Part shown: positions 23,600-36,502 of the stretch, piece after piece
Layout: each line of letters starts with the position of its first letter
How positions within the stretch are numbered: the stretch's first letter is position 1
NCBI GenBank assembly: GCA_949316495.1
Contig: OX439009.1
Span: 38,641,943-38,705,942, forward strand
Length of the DNA stretch: 64,000 nucleotides
Direction of reading: 5' to 3'
Origin: Amphiduros pacificus
Lineage: Eukaryota > Annelida > Polychaeta > Phyllodocida > Hesionidae
The notes under the pieces: generated by a model
The model's database searches: none
Told to the model about the DNA's origin: nothing
Seen by the model: only the letters and a program-made list of their open reading frames with translations
Made by a program: the position numbers and the translations under genes

Positions 23600-24475
23600 T
23601 CAGACATGAAATATCAAATATTCTTAATTCTAAAATAATCTTGGAGTGTTTTATTTTTTTAATACTTCAGATGTTAATCTTGTATTTTATAATACAGCTG
23701 TTTAGCAGATATGAATATTCTCACCTGAACTATTGTGAATTGCACCTGTTAACTCATTTATTTTGGTTCCTCTATCTTTTCATCAATACAGTTTGGAAAA
23801 TGCCTGTGGGGATATTCAATTATCTCATTGTGGAGCACAAGTTCAACAGAAATAGAACATACCTCCGATTTTGGCTTGAAGTGGTCTTGGCTACTTAAGA
23901 TGTCTGCCTGATGGCCACTTAGATGATCGGCATGGTGCCCTATTGTACACAACACTAACAGTCACACTATGTTATGTAAGAAACAGCTGGGATTCATCCC
24001 CAACACCTCCACTGCCTGAACTCTTTGTCAAATAGAAGATGGCCTTTTTAATTAGAAAACTTTTGTTGGTATGGTTGTAGTATTCTGAGCCTTGTATACG
24101 TTTGTCCCCCCACCTATAGCCTGATAGTGTTTATAGTTGAACTTAGCACCTGATGCTAAATGACCATACGAAAGAAACAGTTCCTCATCAAGCTCAATAT
24201 AATTATTGTATTAAATGCATCTATTATTTTATTTTGGCAAAAACTGTTTAATGCATATAACTGTACTTGGAATCTATTGTCTTTATCATTCATATTCAAA
24301 TTTGTCTCTTTTTATGACCATTTTATAAAGGAATTCGTGGGTGGAAATCTTCAAATCAAGTCAATGTAATCAATAGATTAAATGTAATGGAATAATATGA
24401 TGGAGTAAGAAAGCAAGATGGGTCTGCTGCCTGTAACCATAGCTTATGTATTTTTCCTGCTTACATACGTCTGAT
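23600..24475. other. AT-rich intron, no gene seen
   Basis: Contains open frames of 65-107 codons typical of random AT-rich DNA, without splice signals or motifs. Confidence 0.4.
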
Positions 24476-24477
24476 AG

Positions 24478-24935
24478 ATCCACAAATATGTTACTCCTGC
24501 TTATAGATCTGCCAATACGTTACACCTGCTGATAGATCTGCCAATACGTTACTCCTGCTTATAGATCTGCCAATACATTACTCCTGCATATAGATCTGCC
24601 AATACATTACTCCTGCTTATAGATCTGCCAATACGTTACTCCTGCTTATAGATCTGCCAATACATTACTCCTGCTTATAGATCTGCCAATACGTTACTCC
24701 CGCTTATAGATCTGCCAGTAAGTTACTCCTGCTTATAGATCTGCCAATACGTTACTCCTGCTTATAGATCTGCCAGTAAGTTACTCCTGCTTATAGATCT
24801 GCCAATACGTTACTCCTGCTTATAGATCTGCCAATACGTTACTCCTGCTTATAGATCTGCCAATACGTTACTCCTGCTTATAGATCTGCCAATACGTTAC
24901 TCCTGCTTATAGATCTGCCAATACGTTACTCAGGC
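24478..24935. repeat. minisatellite, 29-bp unit, ~15 copies
   Basis: Units with TTATAGATCTGCCAATACGT and TACTCCTGC, varying at AATACG/AATACA/AGTAAG. AGATCT is present in every unit. Confidence 0.95.
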
Positions 24936-24939
24936 TGGA

Positions 24940-26380
24940 TCTGCTGATATGTTTCCTATTCCTGATTACCTGGCCGGCCAAGCCTCACATATAATGACAA
25001 ACCCTATAGATAAATATTGATGGCGGACAATTCAATACAGCGCTTCAAGGCCCATTCACATCTCCCCAATGTTTATTTTAGCTTTTTGGGAGAATTGTTG
25101 GTGGTGTAGTATTCCTCCCCGGCGTATTGTAGCAGGGGACGGCGGGCCGATGCGGGGTCTGCCAGGAATATTGGATCATGAGGCTCAGCATTCGATCTCA
25201 ATTATATCAGAGAGAGGAAGCTGGCGGACCGCGCACCAAACAGCCACTATTGATGAACAAACCTGTTTTGTGAGCGGAAATCAAATATCAGCAAGATGCA
25301 CTCATCACGCCGTATCGTGGTGACCGATTGTGCCGTCTCTCAGGGCCTTTGTTAACGTACTTTAGGAGAATTCCTTTATGGCCAATGAATAGTGGGGCAA
25401 TGGGGTTTGGCTGCAGGGTCATTGTGAGTTGCCAAAAATCCCAAGTCAAAATATTTGATAAAGAAGCTCAGAGGAGTAACTACTTTGGCAGGAAATGAAA
25501 ATGCGAAATGTGACGGAACAAGTTTGACGCGCCAGAGGCAGAATGAGAAATATGACGGAATGAGTTCTGATACCCCGAGGTGAGGATGGAATAGGAAATG
25601 AAATCAGATCTGGTTAGCTCACCCTCAACGGCAAGTTATCTGGAAATAGGGATGAAATTCCTAGAACCCCCACTGTGAACCTCTTGGTGTTAGCGCTGGA
25701 ATCTAATAGATATCTGCCCTTGCAGTAAAAGACCATTCTCCAAAGGAAGATGAAAATATAATATATATATGTCTCAACTGCTTTTGAAGAGTGAAAAAGA
25801 TGGATCAGGAAGATTTATATATTTGATGGGTTGAGTAGATATGACAGTGGTCTTTGAGAATCCTGAGATAAGCTGTGTTTGCCCCTGTTTACAGAGCCCC
25901 TGACAGGGATAATCCTAGGTGAGGAGAGGTCATTGGATTATCACAACTATCCATGCTCACCACTCTCCAGGAAGCACTCCCAGGTGTGCCTCATCATGCA
26001 GCTGAGGTATGGCATGTTGTGGAGAGTGTCGGCACATTGTTTAAGCTGAGGTATGCACCTATCAGACTGCTTGATGGCTGCACAGGTTAAAGCGAACCAC
26101 ACTTCCCTCTCCAGATGTTACCATGGTATCTCTGTGTGAAACTCTCATGTGTTTCCAGAGTGTTTCCAGAGCGGGTGTTTGATTCTCGCACAGACTCTTG
26201 CCATCAGGTTAGCATAGACTTGATACCTCAAAGTGGAGATGAGAGTTGATCAGAGGAGATGGGATGTAATAGATGTTGGTGGGGTGAGGAGGCAGGGGGT
26301 CTTCACGGGTGCTTTGCTGTGGCCTTATACTGCCTATTACCACATGGATCTCCCAGGAAGCAAGCTCACCCTCCTACCCC
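24940..26380. other. unique stretch with a CpG-rich segment; no gene seen
   Basis: The segment at about 25060-25370 has many CpGs (CCCCGGCGTATTG, GGACGGCGGGCCGATGCGGG, GGCGGACCGCGC) and SOX-like CCTTTGTT, unlike the surrounding AT-rich intron. It could be a conserved regulatory element. An 84-codon open frame there lacks supporting signals. Confidence 0.35.
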
Positions 26381-26384
26381 CAAC

Positions 26385-27530
26385 CCTCCTGGCTAGATCA
26401 AGGGCTAGGAGGGTGAGATCACTGCCTAGATCAGGGCTGGGGGTAGGAGGGTGAGATCACTGCCTAGATCAGGGCTGGGGGTAGAAGGGTGAGATCACTG
26501 CCTAGATCAGGGCTGGGGGTAGGAGGGTAAGATCACTGCCTAGATCAGGGCTGGGGGTAGAAGGGTGAGATCACTGCCTAGATCAGGGCTGGGGGTAGGA
26601 GGGTGAGATCACTGCCTAGATCAGGGCTGGGGGTAGGAGGGTGTGATCACTGCCTAGATCAGGGCTGGGGGTAGGAGGGTAAGATCACTGCCTAGATCAG
26701 GGCTGGGGGTAGGAGGGTGAGATCACTGCCTAGATCAGGGCTGGGGGTAGGAGGGTGAGATCACTGCCTAGATCAGGGCTGGGGGTAGGTGGGTGAGATC
26801 ACTGCCTAGATCAGGGCTGGGGGTAGGGGGGTGAAATCACTGCCTAGATCAGGGCTGGGGGTAGGAGGGTGATATGACTGCCTAGATCAGGGCTGGGGGT
26901 AGGTGGGTGAGATCACTGCCTAGATCAGGGCTGGGGGTAGGAGGGTGAGATCACTGCCTAGATCAGGGCTGGGGGTAGGGGGGTGAGATCACTGCCTAGA
27001 TCAGGGCTGGGGGTAGGGGGGTGAGATCACTGCCTAGATCAGGGCTGGGGGTAGGAGGGTGAGATCACTGCCTAGATCAGGGCTGGGGGTAGGAGGGTGA
27101 GATCACTGCCTAGATCAGGGCTGGGGGTAGGAGGGTGAGATCACTGCCTAGATCAGGGCTGGGGGTAGGAGGGTGAGATCACTGCCTAGATCAGGGCTGG
27201 GGGTAGGAGGGTGAGATCACTGCCTAGATCAGGGCTGGGGGTAGGAGGGTGAGATCACTGCCTAGATCAGGGCTGGGGTGAGGGTAGGAGGGTGATATGA
27301 CTGCCTTGATCAGGACTGGGGGTAGGGGGGTGAGATCACTGCCTAGATCAGGGCTGGGGGTAGGGGGTGAGATCACTGCCTAGATCAGGGCTGGGGCTAG
27401 GAGGGTGAGATCACTGCCTAGATCAGGGCTGGGGGTAGGTGGGTGAGATCACTGCCTAGATCAGGGCTGGGGGTAAGAGGGTGAGATCACTGCCTAGATC
27501 AGGGCTGGGGGTAGGGGGATGAGCTTGCAG
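26385..27530. repeat. G-rich minisatellite, 38-bp unit, ~30 copies
   Basis: Units carry GATCACTGCCTAGATCAGGG and CTGGGGGTAGGAGGGTGA. Each has three or more closely spaced G runs on the + strand. The unit also contains a palindromic GATC, spaced about 12 bp from a second GATC. A few copies are shortened or carry GATATGACTG instead of GATCACTG. Confidence 0.96.
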
Positions 27531-27537
27531 CCTTAAT

Positions 27538-27838
27538 TGTCTCAAGCAACCATGACCCAGGCAACTTGTCCCAGGCAACCATGACCCAGGCAACTTGTCC
27601 CAGGCAACCATGACCCAGACAACTTGTCCCAGGCATCCATGACCCAGGCAACTTGTCCCAGGCAACCATGACCCAGGCAACTTGTCCCAGGCAGCCATGA
27701 CCCAGGCATCTTGTCCCAGGCAGCCATGACCCAGGCAACCATGACCCAGGCAGCCATGACCCAGGCAACCATGACCCAGGCATCTTGTCCCAGGCAACCA
27801 TGACCCAGGCAATCATAACCCAGGCAACCATGACTAAG
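27538..27838. repeat. minisatellite, 29-bp unit, ~10 copies
   Basis: Units of CAACCATGACCCAGGCAACT plus TGTCCCAGG. Near 27720-27775 the array switches to half-length units (CAGCCATGACCCAGG), showing internal sub-repeat structure. It directly follows the 38-bp array. Confidence 0.95.
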
Positions 27839-27844
27839 GTAACT

Positions 27845-29250
27845 TTTATCTCAGCAGCCCAGAGCAAGCGAGGCAGCGATGCCTTCAGCACAACCTATCT
27901 GGTATTCTGCGTGTATGCGGGGCTTTGTACAAGGAGAAATCAAGGCTTCAGATGCATGCATTACTTTGCTGCTAACAGTTGGTGCAACAACTTCTCTGTC
28001 TGACCTTGCCGTAGACCTGTAGGGCTCTGGAGCCATAAAACACATGTTTCCTAACCCTTCTGCAAGACAGGAGTGAGATAAGACAGCGGTCCCCTCAGCT
28101 TTGTTTACATGCTACTACAGTATCTCTCCTGCATTCTCTTGTTGCCATGTATTCTATCTCAGTAAGGGACAAATACTTTTAGGCTACTAGTCAGTTGGGC
28201 TAGTAAATGGAGATTTGCACAAGCCCAAATGAAAGTCTACTAGCCTGAAGGATTATTGTACATGAACAGGGCAATTCATATTTATTACGATTAAACAAAT
28301 GACAAAAGGACATTTTTACCAATATTTGAAAAATGATGATTAGCTACTAGACAGGCTAGCATGAGTGGAAGGTGTACTAGCCTGACACTTTTTCTACTTG
28401 TCTGGGATGACGGACTAGTGCTAAAATCCCAGACTGGGAGAGATCTCCAACCAGGTTACACCAGGTCCTGGACCATTTACCAAGATTGGCTTTGTATGAT
28501 CTACAGGACATTATTTTCAATTTTGAGCTTTATTATATTGCATATTATCTTCAGCGTTGAGAGAGTATTGGATGGAGAACAAAATCTTAAAGTTGCTGAA
28601 GCCATATTGGTTCATATTAAGAACAAGCATGATAAGTGAAGCTCCATGTTGCCCCCTCCCAGTGGCCGGCCTACAGCCCTTCCTTTTGTTACATCCGTAA
28701 CCTACGCCAGACTTCAGTGCAGGGGGTAAATCTAATGAGTCATGTGGGAGTTTTTAAAAATGTTCATTACCAGGACATCACATGTAGCTGTATCTTTATG
28801 ATCAGTAATGTTAGCACAGAGATAACATAGCCGTAGACGTAACTACTTGCCAATCTCAGACCCCTGCCATCTCAAATACGTCTCTCTCCTTGCTCCATCA
28901 TCTCAATGAGAGAAAGGTTTTGTCTGTGGAAAATATTTCCTGCATATTGCTGTTTTCAAAGCCAATTATATGTCATGTCACTGTATTCAACCCCTGAAGG
29001 ACGGACGGTAACAGACGGGAAGGACAGTGACGTCCCTATATTTCTATCTAAATGAGGTTGTCATGAAGTTATTTCTCTAACATAATGATGTTAGACCTCA
29101 TTAATGAATATTTGACCTTACATTTGACCTTGTGGGGCATAGTAAGTTATATATTTAAGTAAGTTAATCCATAGATAATCTTGACCAGGAAAAAAGTTGG
29201 TAAATCCTGACAATGACTAGATTTAAGTAGATTAATTATTAGGGATTAAA
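27845..29250. other. unique intron with a degenerate ACTAGCC-rich patch
   Basis: At about 28178-28400 the words CTACTAGTC, GGGCTAGTA, CTACTAGCC and GGCTAGCA recur in both orientations, suggesting an old degraded repeat or transposon fragment. No supported exon otherwise. Confidence 0.35.
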
Positions 29251-29254
29251 GCAA

Positions 29255-29765
29255 CACCCTTTGGTTGTTTGTCAGTTGGGTTGATTCCCTTTGGTTGTTT
29301 GTCAGTTGGGTTGATTCCCTTTGGTTGTTTGTCAGTTGGGTTGATTCCCTTTGGTTGTTTGTCAGTTGGGTTGATTCCCTTTGATTATCTCTAAGTTGGG
29401 TTGATTCCCTTTGGTTATCTCTTGGTTGGGTTGATTCCCTTTGATTATCTCTCAGTTGGGTTGATTCCCTTTGATTATCTCAGTTGGGTTGATTCCCTTT
29501 GGTTATCTCTCGGTTGGGTTGATTCCCTTTGGCTATCTCTCAGTTGGGTTGATTCCCTTTGATTATCTCTCAGTTGGGTTGATTCGCTTTGGTTATCTCT
29601 CGGTTGGGTTGATTCCCTTTGATTATCTCTAAATTGTGTTGATTCCCTTTGGTTATCTCTCGGTTGGGTTGATTCCCTTTGGTTATCTCTCGGTTGGGTT
29701 GATTCCCTTTTGTTATCTCTTGGTTGGGTTGATTCCTTTTGGTTATCTCTCGGTTAGGTTGAATT
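29255..29765. repeat. minisatellite, ~30-bp unit, ~17 copies
   Basis: Units with TTGGGTTGATTCCCTTTGGT and TATCTCTC. The first copies use GTTTGTCAG in place of ATCTCTCGG, so two sub-types occupy opposite ends of the array. Confidence 0.95.
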
Positions 29766-29769
29766 TATA

Positions 29770-30635
29770 CCTTAACTAACCACTATCAAAGTAAAGGTCC
29801 ATATATAATTACAAGTTTGTCAATCTCTGTGGGAAGAGTTGCCTATTTATCTTATGATACAGCTAATTCATTTATAGATATCTCCTCATTATACTTTTAG
29901 GTGTAATTTTTTTACCTGATAGCTTTTGTCAGAAGGAATATACTGACTTCTGACTTCTCATTATATCCTCATAGACAGGTGAACCGTTATTTTCTACCTA
30001 CAATTGACATTATGCTAACACAGTGTTAACACCTTTTTGGTTCGCACCATATTGTACAACTCAAGAAATAAATCTAGATATAAAACTGGGAATGTCGAAC
30101 ATCTATTAAAATCCCACACTCTGACCTTATAAAATACTCACCAATTTTAATTGTCAAATTTGAACCTTTCTGGGCATCCTTCTATAAATAGTAAGGAAAG
30201 TACCAGTCAAGACCAGTATTTGCAATTGTGATATTTTTCAAAATGTTGAATATTACCTAAGCCAATCATAATGTTTATGGTTAAAGTGCAAATTATCAGG
30301 GTCTGTTACCTATCAAGTAGGTTTGTACTGAGAGAGAAGGTATCATTATTCTTAAAAACCTTCAAGTACAATGTTTCTATCATAAATGTGCAGACTGTGA
30401 GTCATTTAGTGACAAGATTGAGCGATGCTATTTACAGGATAAATGTCTTCTATAATAACACTGCATAGTCACTACATATACTTTACCTAATTATAGGTGA
30501 CATTTAGCATCATACATAAATATAGTAATTGTATGCTCCCAGAATATGAAATCATACTTCTTCAAAATGTAGGCTAATTATATTTCTTTTCATAATGATT
30601 TCCAATTTGTTTTTTTATCAAAACCAAACTTTACT
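29770..30635. other. AT-rich intron, no gene seen
   Basis: No supported exon, repeat or RNA gene. Confidence 0.4.
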
Positions 30636-30639
30636 CAGC

Positions 30640-32470
30640 CAGTCCGATAGAGGTGACCAGACTGTCAGCCAGTCCTATAGAGGTGACCAGACTGTGTCAG
30701 CCAGTCCCATAGATGTGACCAGACTGTCAGCCAGTCCTATAGAGGTGACCAGACTGTGTCAGCCAGTCCTGTAGAGGTGACCAGACTATGCCAGCCAGTC
30801 CTACAGAGGTGACCAGACTGTGTCAGTCAGTCCTAAAGAGGTGACCAGACTGGGCCAGCCAGTCCTACAGAGGTGACCAGACTATGTCAGTCAGTCCTAT
30901 AGAGGTGACCAGACTGGGCCAGTCAGTCCTATAGAGGTAACCAGACTGTGCCAGCCAGTCCTATAGAGGTAACCAGACTGTGCCAGCCAGTCCTATAGAG
31001 GTGACCAGACTGTGCCAGCCAGTCCTATAGAGGTAACCAGACTGTGCCAGCCAGTCCTATAGAGGTGACCAGACTGGGCCAGTCAGTCCTATAGAGGTAA
31101 CCAGACTGGGCCAGTCAGTCCTATAGAGGTGACCAGACTGGGCCAGCCAGTCCTATAGAGGTGACCAGACTGGGCCAGTCAGTCCTGTAGAGGTGACCAG
31201 ACTGAGCCAGCCAGTCCTATAGAGGTGACCAGACTGTGTCAGCCAGTCCTATAGAGGTGACCAGACTGGGCCAGCCAGTCCTGTAGAGGTGACCAGACTG
31301 TGCCAGCCAGTCCTATAGAGGTAACCAGACTGTGCCAGCCAGTCCTATAGAGGTGACCAGACTGTGCCAGCCAGTCCTATAGAGGTGACCAGACTGGGCC
31401 AGTCAGTCCTATAGAGGTAACCAGACTGGGCCAGTCAGTCCTATAGAGGTGACCAGACTGGGCCAGTCAGTCCTATAGAGGTGACCAGACTGTGTCAGCG
31501 AGTCCTGTAGAGGTGACCAGACTATGCCAGCCAGTCCTACAGAGGTGACCAGACTGTGTCAGTCAGTCCTATAGAGGTGACCAGACTGGGCCAACCAGTC
31601 CTACAGAGGTGACCAGACTGTGTCAGTCAGTCCTATAGAGGTGACCAGACTGGGCCAGTCAGTCCTATAGAGGTAACCAGACTGTGCCAGCCAGTCCTAT
31701 AGAGGTAACCAGACTGTGCCAGCCAGTCCTATAGAGGTGACCAGACTGTGTCAGCCATTCCTATAGAGGTAACCAGACTGCCAGCTTGTCCTATAGAGGT
31801 GACCAGACTGGGCCAGTCAGTCCTATAGAGGTGACCAGACTGTGTCAGCCAGTCCTGTAGAGGTGACCAGACTATGCCAGCCAGTCCTACAGAGGTGACC
31901 AGACTGTGTCAGTCAGTCCTATAGAGGTGACCAGACTGGGCCAGTCAGTCCTATAGAGGTAACCAGACTGTGCCAGCCAGTCCTATAGAGGTAACCAGAC
32001 TGTGCCAGCCAGTCCTATAGAGGTGACCAGACTGTGCCAGCCAGTCCTATAGAGGTGACCAGACTGGGCCAGTCAGTCCTATAGAGGTGACCAGACTGGG
32101 CCAGTCAGTCCTATAGAGGTGACCAGACTGGGCCAGTCAGTCCTATAGAGGTGACCAGACTGTGTCAGCCAGTCCTATAGAGGTGACCAGACTGTGCCAG
32201 CCAGTCCTATAGAGGTGACCAGACTGTGCCAGTCAGTCCTATAGATGTGACCAGACTGGGCCAGTCAGTCCTATAGAGGTGACCAGACTGTGTCAGCCAG
32301 TCCTGTAGAGGTGACCAGACTGGGCCAGTCAGTCCTATAGAGGTAACCAGACTGGGCCAGTCAGTCCTATAGAGGTGACCAGACTGGGCCAGCCAGTCCT
32401 ATAGAGGTGACCAGACTGGGCCAGCCAGTCCTATAGAGGTGACCAGACTGGGCCAGTCAGTCCTGTAGAA
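30640..32470. repeat. large minisatellite, 32-bp unit, ~57 copies
   Basis: Units with AGCCAGTCCTATAGAGGTGA and CCAGACTGTGCC. Variation is concentrated at AGCC/AGTC, TGTGCC/GGGCC/TGTGTC and GGTGACC/GGTAACC, and blocks of the same order recur along the array. The AGGTGACC word resembles a nuclear-receptor half-site, but the repetition alone explains its abundance. Confidence 0.96.
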
Positions 32471-32741
32471 GCCACCAATACATTACTGGATATCTTTTCA
32501 GGAATTTTTGTTATTTGTCCCAATAAATATGAAAGTTTCGTGATGTTTTTTCAGGATATATTAATGCAATATTATGTAACTGGTCAAATTAAATGTCAAT
32601 GATAATAATGTGAATGATGCAGAGAAGAATATAGAAGTACATTTGATGAGGGAAAATGGCATTTACTTAGACCTACAGTAATAGTAAAGACCCACTGATC
32701 ACTTGTATAAGGTTCTCCTCTGTTTATTGAATTCAGAGGTA

Positions 32742-33072
32742 CCAACATTTATATCAGTCTGCGTCCAGATTTCTCTATGGTCCCGCATTTATATCAGTCT
32801 GTGTCCAGACTTCTCTATGGTCCTGCATTTATATCAGTCTCTGTCCAGACTTCTATATGGTCCTGCATTTATATCAGTCTCTGTCCAGACTTCTATATGG
32901 TCCTGCATTTATATCAGTCTCTGTCCAGACTTCTCTATAGTCCTGCATTTATATCAGTCTCCGTCCAGACTTCTCTATAGTCCTGCATTTATATCAGTCT
33001 CAGACCAGACTTCTATATGGTCCTGCATTTTTATCAGTCTCAGACCAGACCTCTATATGGTCCTGCATTTTT
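32742..33072. repeat. minisatellite, 40-bp unit, ~8 copies
   Basis: Units with ATTTATATCAGTCTCTGTCC and AGACTTCTATATGGTCCTGC. They are open in more than one plus-strand frame (repeats of ISVSVQTSIWSC) without gene signals. Confidence 0.95.
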
Positions 33073-33074
33073 TG

Positions 33075-35685
33075 TCACCAAATATTACTGTGTATGGCAA
33101 TAATGTAAATTCCAGATTTTATGATTTCTTATTTTTTTCCCCAAAATGCTGCTAGGCAAAATCCTGATTACTTTGAAAAGCAATATGAAGTTAAACACAT
33201 CGAAAAAAGGAATATATATGTATTAAGATCCCAATTCCCAGTGTGATTGTATATACTCACACACGCATGATCATATGTATGGCATTTCTTGACTGGTAAA
33301 TGTTCATTTGTAAGTTGGGACTGAACAAATATACTTGAAGCTACAGCCAAATAAACAGCAATCACAAAGTTACCCTTTCCTACATAAGCCCTAATCTTAT
33401 TGGTGGATTTGAGAATCTATGATCTAATAATTAACGAAATAATCTCATTAAGGATCCCCTCTGGCCAGATACTTGTACATCAATGAGTCTGCAAATCATC
33501 TGGCAGCAAATATTTATGATAGGATTATATGAATATGGCTGTGTTTGTCTGCAGGGGAACACACGCACACCGTACTAATGAGAGATGTGGATGCTAAGCT
33601 GCGGAGCTTATAAATATATATCCCACAATCTTAAAGGAATTGTCTGAGATAACGAGGAGGATAGGAATGCATTGTTAGATCATGGTCAAAGACATCACTT
33701 GTCTGCAAGTTCTCTTGGAGAAATGACTTATCTACGTTTTGCAGAATACTGCATTAGTTCTTATTGAGATAGGCCCATTTTGTACCATTGTGCCCATATA
33801 TTACAAAATACCAAGTTTCATTTCATGTTTCTGACCACTCCCTTTCTTCATTTCTGTAATATCTAAAATGCCCCAAGTCTTTGTCCACCTACACTTTTCC
33901 TAAATGGCCTCATATTTTGTCATCAAATTAAAGTTTTGCTTAACACTTATGGGAAATGTGTGCTTGTATTCCCTGATCTGATTTCTCTTTCCGTTTTTGA
34001 GTTTATCTTTATGTCTATTGCTGAAGCAGCCTCTCGGACGTCTTAATGTTCCTTTCCTTGCCCTTTATTTCCTTCTCTTCATTTTGCTGATTCTCTTCCT
34101 TGCATGAAATGTAGCAGAAATAATGTCTCTCCATTTGACAATATCGGGATCATCGTTTTTGGGAATGTCAGGATATAGATGACGTTATGTCGTGATTTGG
34201 GAGTGGGTTGAGGGAATTGACAGCGGCTGATGCGTCGGATCCCAAGTCTCGTCACTCCAACATGATGCAGCATTGCCGTGATTGCTGGTCACAATTAAAC
34301 CAAAAACAAAAACCATCAAATAACTGCCCTTTTTAAATTTAGGAAATGGATAAATCATATTTCTTGATTTCAATTCTATTTTGTCATGACATGGTTACAA
34401 AGCTGGTTTCATGTTTTACATTCAACTTGCAGAAAGCCATGATAAATGGGTGGAGATGATGTGGCTGATCATGACAGAGTTTAATGTATCGTTGCCACTG
34501 TTTGCTCAGACTTTATTGAGTTTGCAGCGCTGAAATATTTATCATTTAAAACCATTAATTCTGAAGAATTTTGTTGGGATGCATCAGAATTGTTGGCAAG
34601 GGTTGCTTTTCTCCATATATCTTTGTGTATTCATATGCACACCTCGATTGATATAATTATCTTACTGCCTTTAAAATGCTTGATTCAATGCCTGTCGGTG
34701 GAGGATTGTAATTTGTCAGCTGACATTTGGTTTTATGTCTTCAGACACTCAGCAGGTGTGCAAGCCTGCCTATCTCATGTGCATCTCAAAATGTTGATAC
34801 TGGTAGATATGAATGTTCATCCTGCCAGTGGTGCACCTGACATGTATGTCCTCCCAGACAGATGCCCGTTCAGTACAGGAGACGGACACTCTTCCATATT
34901 CTATAATGCCGTGCTTATTTTTGTTGTGTACAAACCAAGACAGTTTATTGCCAGTTACCTATTTCACACCTTGTAAAGTGAGACCAACATGATACAAATG
35001 AGGTGTTGGAAATAGAAGAAAAGCAATAACGTCTGCCAAAATATTTGCCCGGGGGTTTAGTAAGTATGTGAGGGACTGCAGTCCTGTTCTGAGCGTGCTG
35101 AGCGCAGGATGTCTTCTATATGCTGTGTAGTGGTTTGTGTACTTACTCCTTATCTTTACAAGCCACACACATCGAGAGAGTGCTGCAGAAGTACATGTAT
35201 ATGTCTTAAATGTTGCTACACCTGTTTATATTTGACTGCATGAAACAGCAGATAATATTTGCTGTTTATTTCAATAAGTGGTTTTGATTATTTTATAACA
35301 GTTCCATTGGTGAAAGGTTAAGACTTCTTTTAAAGAAAGCAACTTTAAGTCTTATCACATAATTTACTAATCCTGGATAAGTAGATGAATAGCAGTAGGG
35401 GGCAGCACCACCATGATATGCTTTACCATGCTGCCATCTGTTGATCAGCTGGCAAACTAAACATCACTTTGATCAATTAAGTCACTAATGTCTTCTTTGA
35501 TTGTGTTTTGCGTGCTACAGATGTAACCATGACATTTTTTTTGGCATGGAGCAATAATCTGCCATTTGCTCCTTGCCTAATGTACTCAAGTTAATTGATT
35601 AAATCAGAAACCTCCCAGTCACTGGTATTCTTCAACAATGGATTGGCCCTGGGAGACCTGGGGAGAAATGGACGGAGATATAGTG
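33075..35685. other. unique intron with a pair of CTCF-like sites, no gene seen
   Basis: No exon is supported. Two CTCF-like motifs face each other at 35391-35408 (AGCAGTAGGGGGCAGCAC, plus) and 35431-35443 (minus orientation of CAACAGATGGCAG). Confidence 0.4.
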
Positions 35686-35689
35686 AGAT

Positions 35690-35960
35690 TGCTGAAATAA
35701 AGTGATACTACAGGTGAAATAGGTAGAAATAGAGTGCCAATACAGGTGAAATGGGCTGAAATAGAGTGATAATACAGGTTAAATGGGCTGAAATAGGGTG
35801 ATTCTACAGGTGAAATGGGCTGAAATAGGGTGATACTACAGGTGAAATAGGCAGAAATAGAGTGCCAATACAGGTGAAATGGGCTGAAATAGGGTGATAC
35901 TACAGGTGAAATGGGCTGAAATAGGGTGATACTACAGGTGAAATGGGCTGAAATACAAGT
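35690..35960. repeat. minisatellite, ~32-bp unit, ~8 copies
   Basis: Units of GGGTGATACTACAGGTGAAA plus TGGGCTGAAATA, with AGAGTGCCAAT variants in two copies. Confidence 0.93.
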
Positions 35961-36288
35961 CAAAAGGAGAGAATAGAGTGTACACCATTTTAATTGCCAT
36001 TGATGAGATACTCAGAGAGTGATGGAGACATACACACATGACATTAACCTTGTATATGGATCCCGTCTGCTGAAATACATTCTATTGGCAGAAATACAAA
36101 CTGTGGGGATAATAAAATAATACAAGGGCATAAAGCATCATTCTAATCATGTTTATGGATGTTATATGAGGCCTTTTGGCTTAAGATCAGGTATAGATTT
36201 GACCTAATGAAGGTCAGTGCTTGATTTATGTGTGTGACAATGAATGGAAAATGTTTTGCACAACAAATACAACAAATATATATATATA

Positions 36289-36502
36289 CCGTATTTACTC
36301 GAGTATAAGTCGAGGTTTTTTTCCAAAAACTCTTAGTTAATGTTTAGGGGGTCGACTTATACACGAGAGCAACCTGTGGACGAGGATTTACGCCAAAAAA
36401 TTACGACACTATGAGTTTTCATTACGAACATTCTTATTTTCGAAATAACGAATATCGGACATAGCGGGTCGGTTTAACAGTCTTATACTCGAGTAATTAC
36501 GG
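36289..36502. mobile_element. MITE-like left unit of the composite
   Basis: A 214-bp unit beginning CCGTATTTACTCGAG and ending CTCGAGTAATTACGG, with TA on both sides (36287-36288 and 36503-36504). It looks like a complete small TIR element. Confidence 0.65.
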
